Assembly (NCBI RefSeq): GCF_003931855.1
Contig: NZ_CP034248.1
Location: 2,728,001-2,792,000 of the forward strand
Direction: 5' to 3'
Length of the DNA stretch: 64,000 nt
Origin: Paenibacillus lentus
GTDB taxonomy: Bacteria; Bacillota; Bacilli; Paenibacillales; Paenibacillaceae
The notes beneath the pieces were generated by a model. That model did no database searches. It was not told the DNA's origin and saw only the letters and a list, made by a program, of their open reading frames with translations. This document shows, one piece after another, positions 1 through 8,815 of this stretch; position 1 is the first letter of the stretch, and each line of letters opens with the position of its first letter. Made by a program: the position numbers and the translations under genes.

Positions 1-422
1 GCGGCGTTATAGACGAAGGTGCCATCAACCAGCTAGTGGCGCGCAGCACGGAGCAAAATGTCTTTGCCATGGTGGAAAGCATTGCAAATTTAAAGTTAGA
101 GCAAGCGTTGGACATTTTTTACGAGCTGCTGAAGCAGCGTGAGGAACCGATAAAAATTGCGGCGCTGATCGCTCGTCAATTTCGGATTATGCTGCAGGTG
201 AAGGAGCTCGGGCGGCAGAGCTATTCGCAGCAGCAAATGGCCTCTCAGCTTGGACTTCACCCTTATGCGGTGAAAATCGCTGGCGAGCAAGCGCGGAGAT
301 TTGAAACGGCTAAGCTGCGTCAAGCGCTGTCAGAGCTCGCGCAGCTGGATTATCAGATGAAGAGCGGCGGAATAGATAAGGTGCTTGGGCTTGAGTTGTT
401 TCTTCTGAAGCTCGGGGCATAG
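1..422 (+). CDS. holA: DNA polymerase III delta subunit, C-terminal part (partial at window edge)
   Basis: The frame is open from base 3, so only the last ~139 residues are in the window. They match the C-terminal collar/helical region of the delta subunit, which opens the beta clamp in the clamp-loader complex: the segment beginning INQLVARSTEQNVF, then the IAALIARQFRIMLQVKEL helix, and a short final helix around GLELFLLKLG. The position directly before rpsT and gpr is the usual Bacillales order, which supports the call. The GTG at 36 is internal, because the upstream codons continue the protein. Confidence 0.9.
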   Translation, partial: GVIDEGAINQLVARSTEQNVFAMVESIANLKLEQALDIFYELLKQREEPIKIAALIARQFRIMLQVKELGRQSYSQQQMASQLGLHPYAVKIAGEQARRFETAKLRQALSELAQLDYQMKSGGIDKVLGLELFLLKLGA

Positions 423-451
423 CGGCTTCAAGTGGAAACTATAGCTTCACC

Positions 452-487
452 AAAAAGACCTGAACATCTCTGTTCAGGTCTCTTTGA
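452..487. terminator. Bidirectional terminator between holA and rpsT
   Basis: An 11-bp stem (456-466 with 471-481) has a 4-nt loop. Read on the minus strand it is followed by a T5 run, so it ends rpsT well. On the plus strand the T tract is short and interrupted, so it is weaker for holA. Confidence 0.8.
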
Positions 488-511
488 GCTTAAGTTTATA
501 AATAACGACAC

Positions 512-784
512 TTACGCTTGGGACGTAAGGGCGTTCAATTTTTTAGCCAAGCGGGATTTCTTACGGGCAGCAGCGTTTTTGTGGATCAAACCTTTAGTAA
601 CGGCTTTGTCCAATTTCTTAGCAGCTGCAGCAAAAGCAGTTTTAGCTGTTTCTACTTCATTGCTAGCTAGCGCAGTGTCTGCAGCTTTAACAGCAGTACG
701 CAAAGCGGACTTTTGCGAAGCGTTCAGAGCACGGCGTTTGTCGTTAGTTTTCACACGTTTGATTGCAGATTTAATGTTTGGCAT
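512..784 (-). CDS. rpsT: 30S ribosomal protein S20
   Basis: The 90-residue basic, alanine- and lysine-rich protein begins [19 protein letters not shown], the conserved S20 N-terminus. It binds 16S rRNA early in 30S assembly. The start at 784 is chosen because it carries the family N-terminus and an AGGAGGTG ribosome site lies just upstream; an upstream in-frame ATG would add ten non-conserved residues. It is convergent with holA and divergent from gpr, as in other Bacillales. Confidence 0.96.
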   Translation of the reverse strand: MPNIKSAIKRVKTNDKRRALNASQKSALRTAVKAADTALASNEVETAKTAFAAAAKKLDKAVTKGLIHKNAAARKKSRLAKKLNALTSQA

Positions 785-838
785 TGCATTCACCTCCTGT
801 AAAGCAAATATCATCCCAGATGATTCACAACTTAAAAT

Positions 839-867
839 ATTTTATCACGCAGCAAGGTAAAATGCAA
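839..867 (-). promoter_or_regulatory. sigma-A promoter of rpsT
   Basis: On the minus strand TTGCAT (867-862) and TAAAAT (844-839) are separated by 17 bp, about 55 bp upstream of the rpsT start codon. In the leader between them and the gene, a small 6-bp stem (around 810-825) is visible. Confidence 0.6.
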
Positions 868-957
868 TAAATTCATAGTAAAGAAAAGACGTCTGTATAA
901 TGTCTATCTTCCTCCCGCACAATATAGGATGATAACGGAAAGGGAGGTATTCCTCAT

Positions 958-1971
958 ATGAATCTGGATTTACGGCAGTATTCGGTTCGTACGGATTTAG
1001 CAGTGGAGTCTAAAGAGCTGGCGGAGACGGCTCATGGCGGACCGGTATCTGGCATTCATGAAGAAGTCGAGGAGCTGGATGGAATTAAAATTACTCGGCT
1101 GGATGTCGAGAATGAGCAGGTTTCACGTCAGATTGGTCGGTTGGTCGGACATTATGTCACCTTGGAGGTTCCTGCTCTGCGCAGTCATGACAGCGATCTT
1201 CAGGAGAGGGTGGCAGCGGCCTTTTCCAAAGAATTTATCGCTTTCCTGGATAAGATCGGCATTGGGCCAGGTGCTACTATGCTGATCGTCGGCTTAGGCA
1301 ATTGGAATGTCACGCCGGATGCCCTAGGGCCGCTGGTCGTAGAGAACGTCATAGTTACTCGGCATTATTTTGAACTGGCGCCGGATCAAGTCGCCCCGGG
1401 CTATCGCAAGGTTAGTGCGGTCGCGCCTGGTGTACTCGGCATCACGGGGATTGAATCCAGCGAAATTGTGCAGGGCATTGTCGATCGTACGAAGCCGGAC
1501 GTGATTATTGCGATCGATGCGCTAGCCTCGAGATCCCTGGAACGGGTCAATACTACGATTCAAATTGCCGATATCGGCATCCATCCCGGATCGGGGATCG
1601 GTAATAAACGCAAAGGTTTGACGAAGGAAATTCTCGGCGTCCCTTGTATTGCGATCGGTGTTCCGACGGTTTGCTATGCATCTACGATCGTGAATAATGC
1701 TTTTGACCTGATGAAGTCGCATTTTAACGGGGAAAACGGAAATACGCAGAGCAATACGAAACAAATTATGGGGTTGCTTACAGATCTGAGCGAGAACGAG
1801 AGATTGGGATTGGTGAAAGAAATCCTTGAACCTTTAGGACATGATCTCATCGTTACGCCAAAAGAAATTGACGAGTTCATTGAGGATATTGCCAATGTCA
1901 TTGCCAGCGGACTGAATATATCCCTACACCAGGCGATAGATAAGGATAATGTTGCAGCGCATACTCATTAG
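958..1971 (+). CDS. gpr: Germination protease GPR (spore protease, peptidase family A25)
   Basis: The 337-residue protein degrades small acid-soluble spore proteins during germination. It is made as a zymogen in the forespore and loses a short N-terminal propeptide. The segment YSVRTDLAVES near residues 8-18 is the conserved processing region. The core has GLGNWNVTPDALGP, IAIDALASR and HPGSGIGNKRKGL, all typical of the family. The ATG at 958 has an AGGGAGGT ribosome site. It lies next to spoIIP, as in B. subtilis. In B. subtilis gpr is read by forespore sigma factors; I could not identify a convincing sigma-G promoter here. Confidence 0.96.
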   Translation: MNLDLRQYSVRTDLAVESKELAETAHGGPVSGIHEEVEELDGIKITRLDVENEQVSRQIGRLVGHYVTLEVPALRSHDSDLQERVAAAFSKEFIAFLDKIGIGPGATMLIVGLGNWNVTPDALGPLVVENVIVTRHYFELAPDQVAPGYRKVSAVAPGVLGITGIESSEIVQGIVDRTKPDVIIAIDALASRSLERVNTTIQIADIGIHPGSGIGNKRKGLTKEILGVPCIAIGVPTVCYASTIVNNAFDLMKSHFNGENGNTQSNTKQIMGLLTDLSENERLGLVKEILEPLGHDLIVTPKEIDEFIEDIANVIASGLNISLHQAIDKDNVAAHTH

Positions 1972-1983
1972 CATTTGGTTAGC

Positions 1984-2030
1984 GGGAATACGATCCAGGG
2001 TTCATCCCCAGGGGCGTATTCCTTTTTGTT
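1984..2030 (+). terminator. Terminator after gpr
   Basis: Stem GGAATACG (1985-1992) pairs with CGTATTCC (2015-2022) and is followed directly by T5. The loop has further GC pairing. Confidence 0.75.
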
Positions 2031-2070
2031 TTAACCGCTGAATAGAGTCCAGGGATTTGTTTCGATCCTA

Positions 2071-2105
2071 TAAAGTTCGCAATCTAGCGAACTTTATATT
2101 TTTTG
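2071..2105 (+). terminator. Second terminator-like hairpin before spoIIP
   Basis: A perfect 10-bp stem (2071-2080 with 2087-2096) with a 6-nt loop is followed by a T-rich stretch from 2099. It may back up the gpr terminator or insulate spoIIP; the sequence alone does not decide. Confidence 0.5.
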
Positions 2106-2192
2106 TGAGATTAGGGGTTCTACTTTTCCGGACAGGTTCATAGATTTCAATTATAGAAAGTGGCACCCGGCTAAAGGAGGGCTTCACAAAAA

Positions 2193-3485
2193 ATGAGATG
2201 GTTCAGAACTTGGAATGTCGGCCGTATGAGACAGAATCTGCTACGCGTGCTTGCTATGGGGCAGACGTTTATGCTGTTGTCGGTGTTATCAGCGGTATTC
2301 TTCTTGCTGCTTGGGGTGGGAGGGATTGCGGAGAAAGAGTTAAATACCTCTCCAGTTTCTTCTATGAAAGGATTAGCATCCTCATTATCAAGCCGATTCT
2401 TTATTAGTATGGTTGGCATGGAATTGCCGCATATGGTACCTGATAAGGAGATGAGCTCCATATCGGGCAAGCAAATGACGAATTTTGTATTTCAACTGCT
2501 TACGGATGTGAATCCGTCTGATCCTAAAAGCCTGGTTGCCCGGGAAGTACCGGGCCTTGGTGCGGACAGCCCGATTTTATTGCGCACAGGCTCAGGGAAT
2601 AAGACAGTACAAGCTCCGGAGGATTATCGTCCAGGGGTTGGTGCGGATGGGAGCAGTCCGGATCATCCTGAACCAGACCTAGCGGAGGAGCCGGATGCTG
2701 AGCCGGTTAAACCGTCTGTTCCTGAGCAAGGTAGTACGCAAAATCAAGACGAGCCGATTAAGCCAGGCAACAAAAATATTGTTATGATCTATCATTCCCA
2801 TCCGCAGGAATCCTTTAATCCTGTATTAGGCATAGATTCTACCAACCCTAGCTCATCCAAAAATATGATGAACGTAGGTTTGGTTGGTGACGCCCTGGCT
2901 AGGGAGCTTGAGCGTAAAGGGGTCGCAACATTGCATGCTTATGAAAATTATGCAGCGACTGTGCAGAATTATAGCTACAATTACTCCTACAAATATTCTA
3001 GGCAGACCGTGAAGGAAGCGATGGCTCAGAATGGGGAGCTGCAATATTTCATCGATATACACCGGGATTCCCAGCGGCATGAAAAAACAACGACGATAAT
3101 TAATGGCGAATCCTACGCTCAGGTTTATTTTATTATCGGACACGGGAATGAAAATTGGCGAGAGAATGAAGCCTTTGCCAGCTCAATCCATGATAGGTTG
3201 GAGAAATCTTATCCCGGAATATCAAGGGGCATCTGGGGCAAGACTTCTTCCCAAGGAAACGGGGAGTACAATCAATCTCTTTCTCCTCGAAGCGTACTCA
3301 TAGAAATTGGTGGAATCGATAACAGCAAAGAAGAATTGGAGCGAACCGCCGCCGTCTTAGCGGGAATAATTGCAGATATTTATTGGGAAGGACAGAAGGC
3401 GGAGAAGGCAGGTTCTTTAACTAAGGAACAGTCAAATAAGAAGGAAGGTCAGAAACAGGTCGCAGCGAACAATTCAGCTGGGTAA
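2193..3485 (+). CDS. spoIIP: Stage II sporulation protein P (peptidoglycan amidase/endopeptidase)
   Basis: The 430-residue protein has one N-terminal membrane segment (about residues 20-48). A low-complexity Pro/Glu-rich linker (about 140-188) follows, then the SpoIIP catalytic domain. Family motifs are MIYHSHPQESFNP near residue 200, IDIHRDSQR near 285 and VLIEIGGIDN near 375, which contain the His and Glu metal/catalytic residues. In B. subtilis SpoIIP works with SpoIID and SpoIIM to strip septal peptidoglycan during engulfment in the mother cell. The ATG at 2193 follows an AAAGGAGGG ribosome site. Confidence 0.95.
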   Translation: MRWFRTWNVGRMRQNLLRVLAMGQTFMLLSVLSAVFFLLLGVGGIAEKELNTSPVSSMKGLASSLSSRFFISMVGMELPHMVPDKEMSSISGKQMTNFVFQLLTDVNPSDPKSLVAREVPGLGADSPILLRTGSGNKTVQAPEDYRPGVGADGSSPDHPEPDLAEEPDAEPVKPSVPEQGSTQNQDEPIKPGNKNIVMIYHSHPQESFNPVLGIDSTNPSSSKNMMNVGLVGDALARELERKGVATLHAYENYAATVQNYSYNYSYKYSRQTVKEAMAQNGELQYFIDIHRDSQRHEKTTTIINGESYAQVYFIIGHGNENWRENEAFASSIHDRLEKSYPGISRGIWGKTSSQGNGEYNQSLSPRSVLIEIGGIDNSKEELERTAAVLAGIIADIYWEGQKAEKAGSLTKEQSNKKEGQKQVAANNSAG

Positions 3486-3515
3486 GTAAACATATATTTG
3501 AAAGGGGGAGCCGCT

Positions 3516-3926
3516 TTGTCCAAAACGCTGAGAAAGTCTTTGCTTTACGGACTGTTGCTTGTTATAGGCATTACCTTTGGAATGCAGCTGGCAGAGTCGG
3601 GAACAAGCCGGATTCATAGCCCGGTTCCAGCTCGAACAAGCCAGCGATTTGACCCGGTTCCCTCAGAAGCCGCCGGGGTTCCGGATAGACAGCAAATCTT
3701 ATGGGAGGGTAGGACGCAGGTGCCCGCAGATTGGACAAGGACAGCAGCTGAAGCAAACACGACTCAGCCGGTAATAACGGAGCGAGTGCAGACTCCGGAC
3801 AGTCTGCTTCTGCCACCGCCGGAACAAGCGCCTGTAGATCGTTTTGCCGATAAAGCGGCTAATCTATTGCAGCAGGTGTCCCAGCGCAGCATTTATTGGG
3901 TTGCTTCTTGGTTTAATGCGGAATGA
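3516..3926 (+). CDS. YqxA-like membrane-anchored protein (DUF3679 type)
   Basis: The 136-residue protein begins with TTG at 3516, five bases after an AGGGGGAG ribosome site; an upstream in-frame TTG at 3498 lacks one. A membrane segment spans about residues 8-25 (LLYGLLLVIGITFGMQ), and a Pro/Arg-rich extracytoplasmic part ends in a short amphipathic helix. In B. subtilis the gene between spoIIP and lepA is yqxA, of similar size and layout. The call rests on position and architecture, since the sequence itself is weakly conserved. Its function is not established. Confidence 0.6.
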   Translation: MSKTLRKSLLYGLLLVIGITFGMQLAESGTSRIHSPVPARTSQRFDPVPSEAAGVPDRQQILWEGRTQVPADWTRTAAEANTTQPVITERVQTPDSLLLPPPEQAPVDRFADKAANLLQQVSQRSIYWVASWFNAE

Positions 3927-3973
3927 TCAGTTAATCGTAAAAATTGGACTACTAACTCCGGAAACGTCGATGA

Positions 3974-4002
3974 TTTATCGATAGGCATAAATTTGTTATA
4001 AT
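3974..4002 (+). promoter_or_regulatory. Candidate promoter for the first LacI-type gene
   Basis: TATAAT at 3997-4002 lies about 70 bp upstream of the regulator start, with only a poor -35 (TTTATC, 3974-3979; 17-bp spacer). The segment is AT-rich. Confidence 0.35.
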
Positions 4003-4072
4003 AAAGTTATATTTGCTATTGGGCTCTATCAAACAAATTAACTAATTGGAGTATGTCCGGGGGTAGTAATCA

Positions 4073-5155
4073 TTGAAAAAGGTAACGATGCAGCAAATCG
4101 CCGATCATCTTGGTGTATCTAAATTTGTCGTCTCCAAAGCACTGTCCGGCAAGGGTGGTGTGAATGAAATGACGAAGGAACGGGTCATTCAAGCAGCATC
4201 CCAGCTCGGTTATTTCAATCAAAAGAACGGTTATGTGAAAAATATAAGACCGAGTGCAGGAGCGGCAGCCATTCCACCGGGTAAGCAGTCGGTGCTAGTG
4301 CTGATGCCCAACATTCGCTCGCAGAATAAAGAGTCTCTCTATTGGGGGAAAGTATTGGAAGGGATATCGGATGAGCTAGAGGAACAAAACCTCGGCATGA
4401 TCATCGTATCTGAACCACGAAACGATGTTATGATGAATATCATTAACCCTGAAGGTATTCTCGGGATGATCGGGGTAGGCCAAATCGCCACCAATTTGTT
4501 GTTGGAGGTGCACCGCATCGGATTACCGATGGTGCTTGTTGACCATGAGGATAATCTGATTCCTGCAGATTCGATATTTGCGAATAATGTCGATGGAACC
4601 TATCGGATGGTTAATCACTTGATCGGACTCGGGCACAAAGATTTGTACTTCTTAGGTAACCTGAATTTCTCCAGAAGCTTTAGGGACAGATGGCTCGGCT
4701 TCCGCAGCGCATTGGAGGAGAATGGACTTGATGTACAAAGGCATGATGATCCAATGCTCTTCCTGGAGAGTGTAGAGACAGGAGGGTTCAATCAGGGGTT
4801 GAAGGATTGGCTAAACGCTAGAAGGCAATCTAAGTCTCTGGAGTTGCCGACAGCATTGGTGTGCGCCAATGACTCGATTGCACTACATACGATCCATGTA
4901 TTGAATGAGCTGGGCCTTCGCGTGCCTGAGGATGTCACGGTGACCGGATTTGACAATATTGATGATGCTGCCCGCTTCGATCCTGCGATTACAACGGTGA
5001 GCGTGCCTAAGGAGCAGCTGGGCAGACGCGCGGTCACAAAGTTGCTGGATCGATTGTCTGATGCGAACAGAGCCGTGGAGAAATGGCTGATTTCGGTGGA
5101 ACTGCTGTACAGGAATTCTGCAACCAAACCACGTGAGGAGCATGTGTCAACCTAA
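4073..5155 (+). CDS. LacI-family transcriptional regulator (mannan locus, first copy)
   Basis: The 360-residue protein has an N-terminal LacI helix-turn-helix (VTMQQIADHLGVSKFVVSKAL, residues 4-24) with hinge helix. A periplasmic-binding-protein-like effector domain follows, with family signatures such as FLGNLNFSRSFRDRWLGF, TALVCANDSIA and DVTVTGFDN. The TTG start at 4073 follows a GGGGGT ribosome site. It is the left border of the mannan locus and faces the converging phosphorylase operon across a shared terminator. It probably senses a manno-oligosaccharide or its breakdown product; ligand and operator cannot be read from the sequence. Confidence 0.9.
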   Translation: MKKVTMQQIADHLGVSKFVVSKALSGKGGVNEMTKERVIQAASQLGYFNQKNGYVKNIRPSAGAAAIPPGKQSVLVLMPNIRSQNKESLYWGKVLEGISDELEEQNLGMIIVSEPRNDVMMNIINPEGILGMIGVGQIATNLLLEVHRIGLPMVLVDHEDNLIPADSIFANNVDGTYRMVNHLIGLGHKDLYFLGNLNFSRSFRDRWLGFRSALEENGLDVQRHDDPMLFLESVETGGFNQGLKDWLNARRQSKSLELPTALVCANDSIALHTIHVLNELGLRVPEDVTVTGFDNIDDAARFDPAITTVSVPKEQLGRRAVTKLLDRLSDANRAVEKWLISVELLYRNSATKPREEHVST

Positions 5156-5187
5156 AAGATGCCATTAAGTATGAGTGATCCATACAA

Positions 5188-5224
5188 TTTAAAAAACCTC
5201 GCCGGTTGGGCGAGGTTTTTTAAA
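5188..5224. terminator. Bidirectional terminator between lacI-type gene and GH130_1 gene
   Basis: A perfect stem (AAAAAACCTCGCC, 5191-5203, with GGCGAGGTTTTTT, 5209-5221) has A and T tracts on both sides, so it serves both convergent genes. Confidence 0.9.
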
Positions 5225-5230
5225 TATGCT

Positions 5231-6421
5231 CTATTGGTCATTTGCGGCTTCAAAGCGTTTGTTCTTATTAATTAGTTCGATTCTTTGCTTCACACAGGCA
5301 TAGGAACGAAGCGGGTCTTCCGGCGTATGCAGCGCATAATCGACAAGTTGATCGACGGTGGTTGTAGCCACGTGGATACGCGTATCGGAGGAGGCATAGT
5401 AGATATAGACATCACCGTTATCTCGGGCGATGACTCCGTTACAGAATACGACGTTAGAGACATCTCCGACCCGTTCTTCGCCGACTGGCGCAATTAAGTG
5501 GCCGCCTGGACTGTGAGTAATGCGGTGCGGCTCATTTAAATCGGTCAGAAATGCGTAGAGAACATACCTTAAGCCAGCCGCAGTGTTCCGGACGCCATGA
5601 GCGATGTGAAGCCAGCCGGCATCCGTGCGGATTGGGGCTGGGCCCTGCCCGTTCTTCACCTCTTTGATCGTATGATAGTGACGCTCATCTACGATGATTT
5701 CTTCGTCAATAACTGCGTGCTCGATCGATTCGGACAGCCCCCAGCCGATCCCACCGCCGGAACCTGCGTCGATGAAGCCATCCTGAGGACGCGTATAGAA
5801 GGCATACTTGCCATCGATGAACTCGGGATGCAGGACTACGTTGCGCTGCTGCGGCGACTTCGTCTTCAAATCGGGCAGACGCTCCCAGGTTGCGAGATCT
5901 TTTGTGCGGGCAATGCCGCATTGGGCGATCGCGCTGGACAAGTCGCCTTCAGGCGCGTTCGGATCCTTGCGCTCTGTACAGAACAGGCCGTAAATCCAGC
6001 CGTCCTCATGCTTCACCAGACGCATATCATAGACGTTTACGTCAGGCTCCTCGGTTTCCGGCATGACGACCGGATGATCCCAGAAGCGGAAGCCGTCCAC
6101 GCCGCTTTCGCTCTCGGCTACGGCGAAGAAGGATTTGCGATCGGCTCCTTCCACGCGGGCAACGAGATAGAACTTGCCGTTCAATTCAATCGCACCTGGA
6201 TTAAACACACAATTGACGCCAATTCTTTCAGCGAAAAATGGGTTTGTCTCCGGGTTGAAGTCGTATTTCCAAATTAGTGGGGCGTGTTCGGCGGTAAGGA
6301 CCGGATAGCGATAGCGGTCGTAAATCCCATTTCCGAATGGAATCTTTTCATTTGGACGGGCGATTAAGGATTCATACTTTTTCGTTAGTGCTGCTTTTCT
6401 CTCTGCAAATCGTGCGTTCAT
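5231..6421 (-). CDS. 4-O-beta-D-mannosyl-D-glucose phosphorylase (GH130 subfamily 1)
   Basis: The 396-residue cytoplasmic protein has the five-bladed propeller signatures of GH130_1: [33 protein letters not shown] split across residues 72-104, and [14 protein letters not shown] (129-142). Asp132 in YDMRL aligns with the proton-donor Asp of the Bacteroides fragilis enzyme. The reaction is mannosyl-beta-1,4-glucose + phosphate -> mannose 1-phosphate + glucose. The start is 6421 rather than the ATG at 6436, because the 6436 codon overlaps the GGAGG ribosome site that serves 6421. It is the last gene of a minus-strand operon behind the epimerase, which makes its substrate. Confidence 0.88.
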   Translation of the reverse strand: MNARFAERKAALTKKYESLIARPNEKIPFGNGIYDRYRYPVLTAEHAPLIWKYDFNPETNPFFAERIGVNCVFNPGAIELNGKFYLVARVEGADRKSFFAVAESESGVDGFRFWDHPVVMPETEEPDVNVYDMRLVKHEDGWIYGLFCTERKDPNAPEGDLSSAIAQCGIARTKDLATWERLPDLKTKSPQQRNVVLHPEFIDGKYAFYTRPQDGFIDAGSGGGIGWGLSESIEHAVIDEEIIVDERHYHTIKEVKNGQGPAPIRTDAGWLHIAHGVRNTAAGLRYVLYAFLTDLNEPHRITHSPGGHLIAPVGEERVGDVSNVVFCNGVIARDNGDVYIYYASSDTRIHVATTTVDQLVDYALHTPEDPLRSYACVKQRIELINKNKRFEAANDQ

Positions 6422-6443
6422 GTATAGTGCCTCCATTTATTAA

Positions 6444-7664
6444 TTATTTGTTCAAGCGGGCGATCATTTCCAGGCAGGCTCTTCCGTTATGATAAGGACA
6501 TTTCCAGGCGCTGACCTTCGGTTCCTCGGTAATGGGGCTCCCATCTTGACGTACTGCCCAATGCCATTCCCCATGTTCAGGGTCGGAGATGAAGCGGCGA
6601 ATGAATTGCCAAGAGCCCTGAGCCGCCTCCAAGAACTTCGAGTTACCGGTTAGCTGGTACGCATTATAGAATCCGACCATAGCTTCGGCCTGTGGCCACC
6701 AATCCTTATTGGTATCCGTTAGACCATGCTCATCCGCTTCGTTCCACAGCGCGCCATCCTTGTCTACTCCTCTAGCAAGAACCGCCTCGGCCATAGCGAT
6801 TGCGACTTGTTTGACGCGCTCCAGTAATGCGGGGTTATCCTCTAGCACTTCTGCCGCTTCCACGAGCAGCCAGCTTCCTTCGATATCATGTCCATAGGAA
6901 ATATGAGTGCTCTTTACATGCCATTCCTCATCGAAAAATAAATGAAAATGAGCGCTCTTCGAGTCGATGATATGATCCAGTGTCACCTCGATGAGCTCAG
7001 TTAGCTTCAGCTTTAGAGCATCCGATTTCCATACTCGGTACAGGTTGGTGTAGGCTTCAAGCACGTGCAGGTGGGTATTCATCGACTTTTTCTCGTTCAA
7101 GTCCTTGTCGCTCAAGGTCAAGTCATTGGTAACCTGCCAGTCGCGGGCAAGAGCCTCAATATAGCCCTGATGGACGTTGTCGTAGCTATGCTTCTCAAGA
7201 AGCTCGAATAATTGGACGGCCTGCTGGACGGGTTCCGTGCGACCGCAGGCCAGATGATATTCCGCCAGTGCGTAAATGACGAAGGCCTGGCCGTATACCT
7301 GCTTTTTATCTTGGATAGGTTGGCCTGTATAATCGACCATCCAGTAGAGCCCTCCAAATTTGCGATCCATAAATGTGTCTTGAAGATAAGCGTACGCTCT
7401 GTCGGCGATTTGCAAATATCCGGCATGCGGATAAGCGCGGTGGGCTGCAGAAAATGTCCAGAGTATCCGGGCATTTAGGACGAGGCTCTTGGCCGCTTTG
7501 TCATTAATTTTACCGACATAATCCATCTCACCGATAAATCCGCCGTAGGTTTCATCCAGCGTCTGATTCATCCAGAAGTGCATGATATTGTTGTTCAGTT
7601 CGTCTTCGATTTGCTTCAGCCAGGTTGTTTTATTCAGTTGCTCACTCAACGCGCAATCCCTCAT
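6444..7664 (-). CDS. Cellobiose 2-epimerase (AGE family)
   Basis: The 406-residue (alpha/alpha)6-barrel protein has the N-acyl-glucosamine/cellobiose epimerase pattern. Candidate catalytic histidines are H200 (NTHLHVLEAYT), H259 (SYGHDIEGSW) and H392 (CPYHNGRACLEM), spaced almost exactly as in characterised cellobiose 2-epimerases. It converts beta-1,4-mannobiose to mannosyl-glucose, feeding the neighbouring GH130_1 phosphorylase. The ATG at 7664 follows AGGAGAAG and overlaps the end of the mannanase by 23 bases, suggesting translational coupling. The frame stays open upstream to 8126, but that part is the mannanase read in another frame. Confidence 0.9.
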   Translation of the reverse strand: MRDCALSEQLNKTTWLKQIEDELNNNIMHFWMNQTLDETYGGFIGEMDYVGKINDKAAKSLVLNARILWTFSAAHRAYPHAGYLQIADRAYAYLQDTFMDRKFGGLYWMVDYTGQPIQDKKQVYGQAFVIYALAEYHLACGRTEPVQQAVQLFELLEKHSYDNVHQGYIEALARDWQVTNDLTLSDKDLNEKKSMNTHLHVLEAYTNLYRVWKSDALKLKLTELIEVTLDHIIDSKSAHFHLFFDEEWHVKSTHISYGHDIEGSWLLVEAAEVLEDNPALLERVKQVAIAMAEAVLARGVDKDGALWNEADEHGLTDTNKDWWPQAEAMVGFYNAYQLTGNSKFLEAAQGSWQFIRRFISDPEHGEWHWAVRQDGSPITEEPKVSAWKCPYHNGRACLEMIARLNK

Positions 7665-8607
7665 TTCTTCTCCTAGACATGTAGTAATCCTTAATAACTG
7701 CCTCGGATCTTTTGCCATAAACGCAATATCCGTCGTCAGTTGCAGCTTCTTCTCGCGAATAGAGCTTAGCCGGCCAATCCCAAAGCATGAAGCCCTGAAC
7801 CCAATCCCGCTTGGCGCAAGCGGTGAACATCGCTTCATAGAATTTGACCTGCTCCTCCTGATCGGCAGCGCCCGCAAGTGTCCAGTCGTTAGGAATCGCA
7901 GCCGAGCCTTTGCGGCTGGGGCATCCGGCTTCCATGAAAAAGAACGGCTTGCCGTAGGTCTGAACGACTTTTTCGATGCGATCGAGCTGTCTTTCCCAGT
8001 CATTTGCCGGGTAGTAACCACTGGAGGAAATGATGTCCAGGGCGTCCCACCAAACCACGTTATCCTCTTGGTATTTATCGCAATTATACGTAATAAGACC
8101 GGTGTATATTTTGCGAACTTCGGCAATCAATTGACGCCATTCATTTTCCCGACGATCCGTTTGTACCATTTCACAGCCGATGCAGAACATCTCGCATTTG
8201 GTCTCCTCGGCAATCTTGGCAAAATGAAGGATGTAGGCGCTATAAGAGCGGAACCAATCCGACCATTTGGGCTCGCAAGGAACATCTTTATCAAAAAAAT
8301 TAATATGCGCCCGCCATGTGCCATCGGCACAATTCACGATCGGCTTTAGACAAACTTTCAGACCTAAGCTTTTTGCTTGCCGAATAGCCCATTTTACTTC
8401 GTCGTCGGTGACCGTAGGTTTATCCCAGTAAGGGATCTCGGTCGAAAAAGCGGTAGCCTGAAGTGCTGAGAAGGCGATAGCCGTCCAGTTCACAGCAGTC
8501 GTTCTGGTCATTTGCTCCATAGAATTTCTAGCCTCATCATTCGCCCATGTTCCGCGAACACCCATAAATCCCCACGTCATTCCGGCGATGTATTCCGGCA
8601 TCCTCAT
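7642..8607 (-). CDS. Intracellular beta-1,4-mannanase/mannosidase-like glycoside hydrolase (GH113)
   Basis: The 321-residue TIM-barrel protein starts MRMPEYIAGMTWGF. The acid/base Glu146 lies in CIGCEMVQT and the nucleophile Glu226 in FMEAGCPS. These are 80 residues apart, as in the Alicyclobacillus GH113 mannanase (E151/E231). There is no signal peptide, so it should act on imported manno-oligosaccharides in the cytoplasm. It is first in the minus-strand operon with the epimerase and GH130_1 genes. The exact product (mannobiose release or exo-mannosidase action) cannot be read from sequence. Confidence 0.85.
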   Translation of the reverse strand: MRMPEYIAGMTWGFMGVRGTWANDEARNSMEQMTRTTAVNWTAIAFSALQATAFSTEIPYWDKPTVTDDEVKWAIRQAKSLGLKVCLKPIVNCADGTWRAHINFFDKDVPCEPKWSDWFRSYSAYILHFAKIAEETKCEMFCIGCEMVQTDRRENEWRQLIAEVRKIYTGLITYNCDKYQEDNVVWWDALDIISSSGYYPANDWERQLDRIEKVVQTYGKPFFFMEAGCPSRKGSAAIPNDWTLAGAADQEEQVKFYEAMFTACAKRDWVQGFMLWDWPAKLYSREEAATDDGYCVYGKRSEAVIKDYYMSRRRNEGLRVE

Positions 8608-8680
8608 CGTATCAGCCTCTCTTTGTTAGTAAGTGGTGGAGCATGCTCATTAATTGAAATGAACAGGTTACAAAAGGTGG

Positions 8681-8730
8681 TTTGTTAGGTTTGTTAGTAT
8701 AATAATTATTTTGTTATATAACTAATTTAT
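8681..8730 (-). promoter_or_regulatory. Promoter and possible operator of the GH113 operon
   Basis: On the minus strand TATACT (8701-8696) could be the -10. The region where a -35 belongs is covered by an imperfect palindrome (8710-8725) with the perfect core GTTATATAAC (8713-8722). A LacI-type repressor there would block polymerase. A 9-bp direct repeat TTTGTTAG(G/T) lies at 8681-8698. Confidence 0.4.
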
Positions 8731-8771
8731 AGATGGTTTCGATGAATAAATCAACTGTTAATTATGGCAAA

Positions 8772-8802
8772 ATAAAAAAATCCGCCTCTTGGGCGGATGA
8801 AT
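8772..8802 (-). terminator. Terminator of the second LacI-type gene
   Basis: On the minus strand a stem (8780-8786 with 8792-8798) is followed by a run of seven T, placed about 15 bases after the stop codon at 8816. Confidence 0.85.
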
Positions 8803-8815
8803 TGGAGCATTAAGC

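Noticed and set aside
432-860. Plus-strand 142-codon open frame
   Set aside because: It lies opposite rpsT, whose S20 sequence and ribosome site are clear; the frame is a shadow.
874-880. CATAGTA as a sigma-G -10 for gpr
   Set aside because: No fitting -35 occurs at the right distance, so a promoter cannot be supported.
5597-6277. 226-codon plus-strand frame
   Set aside because: It is antisense to the GH130_1 gene, has no ribosome site and no recognisable domain.
7665-8126. N-terminal extension of the epimerase frame to 560 residues
   Set aside because: The extra part is the GH113 coding region in another frame; the epimerase domain and its ribosome site begin at 7664.
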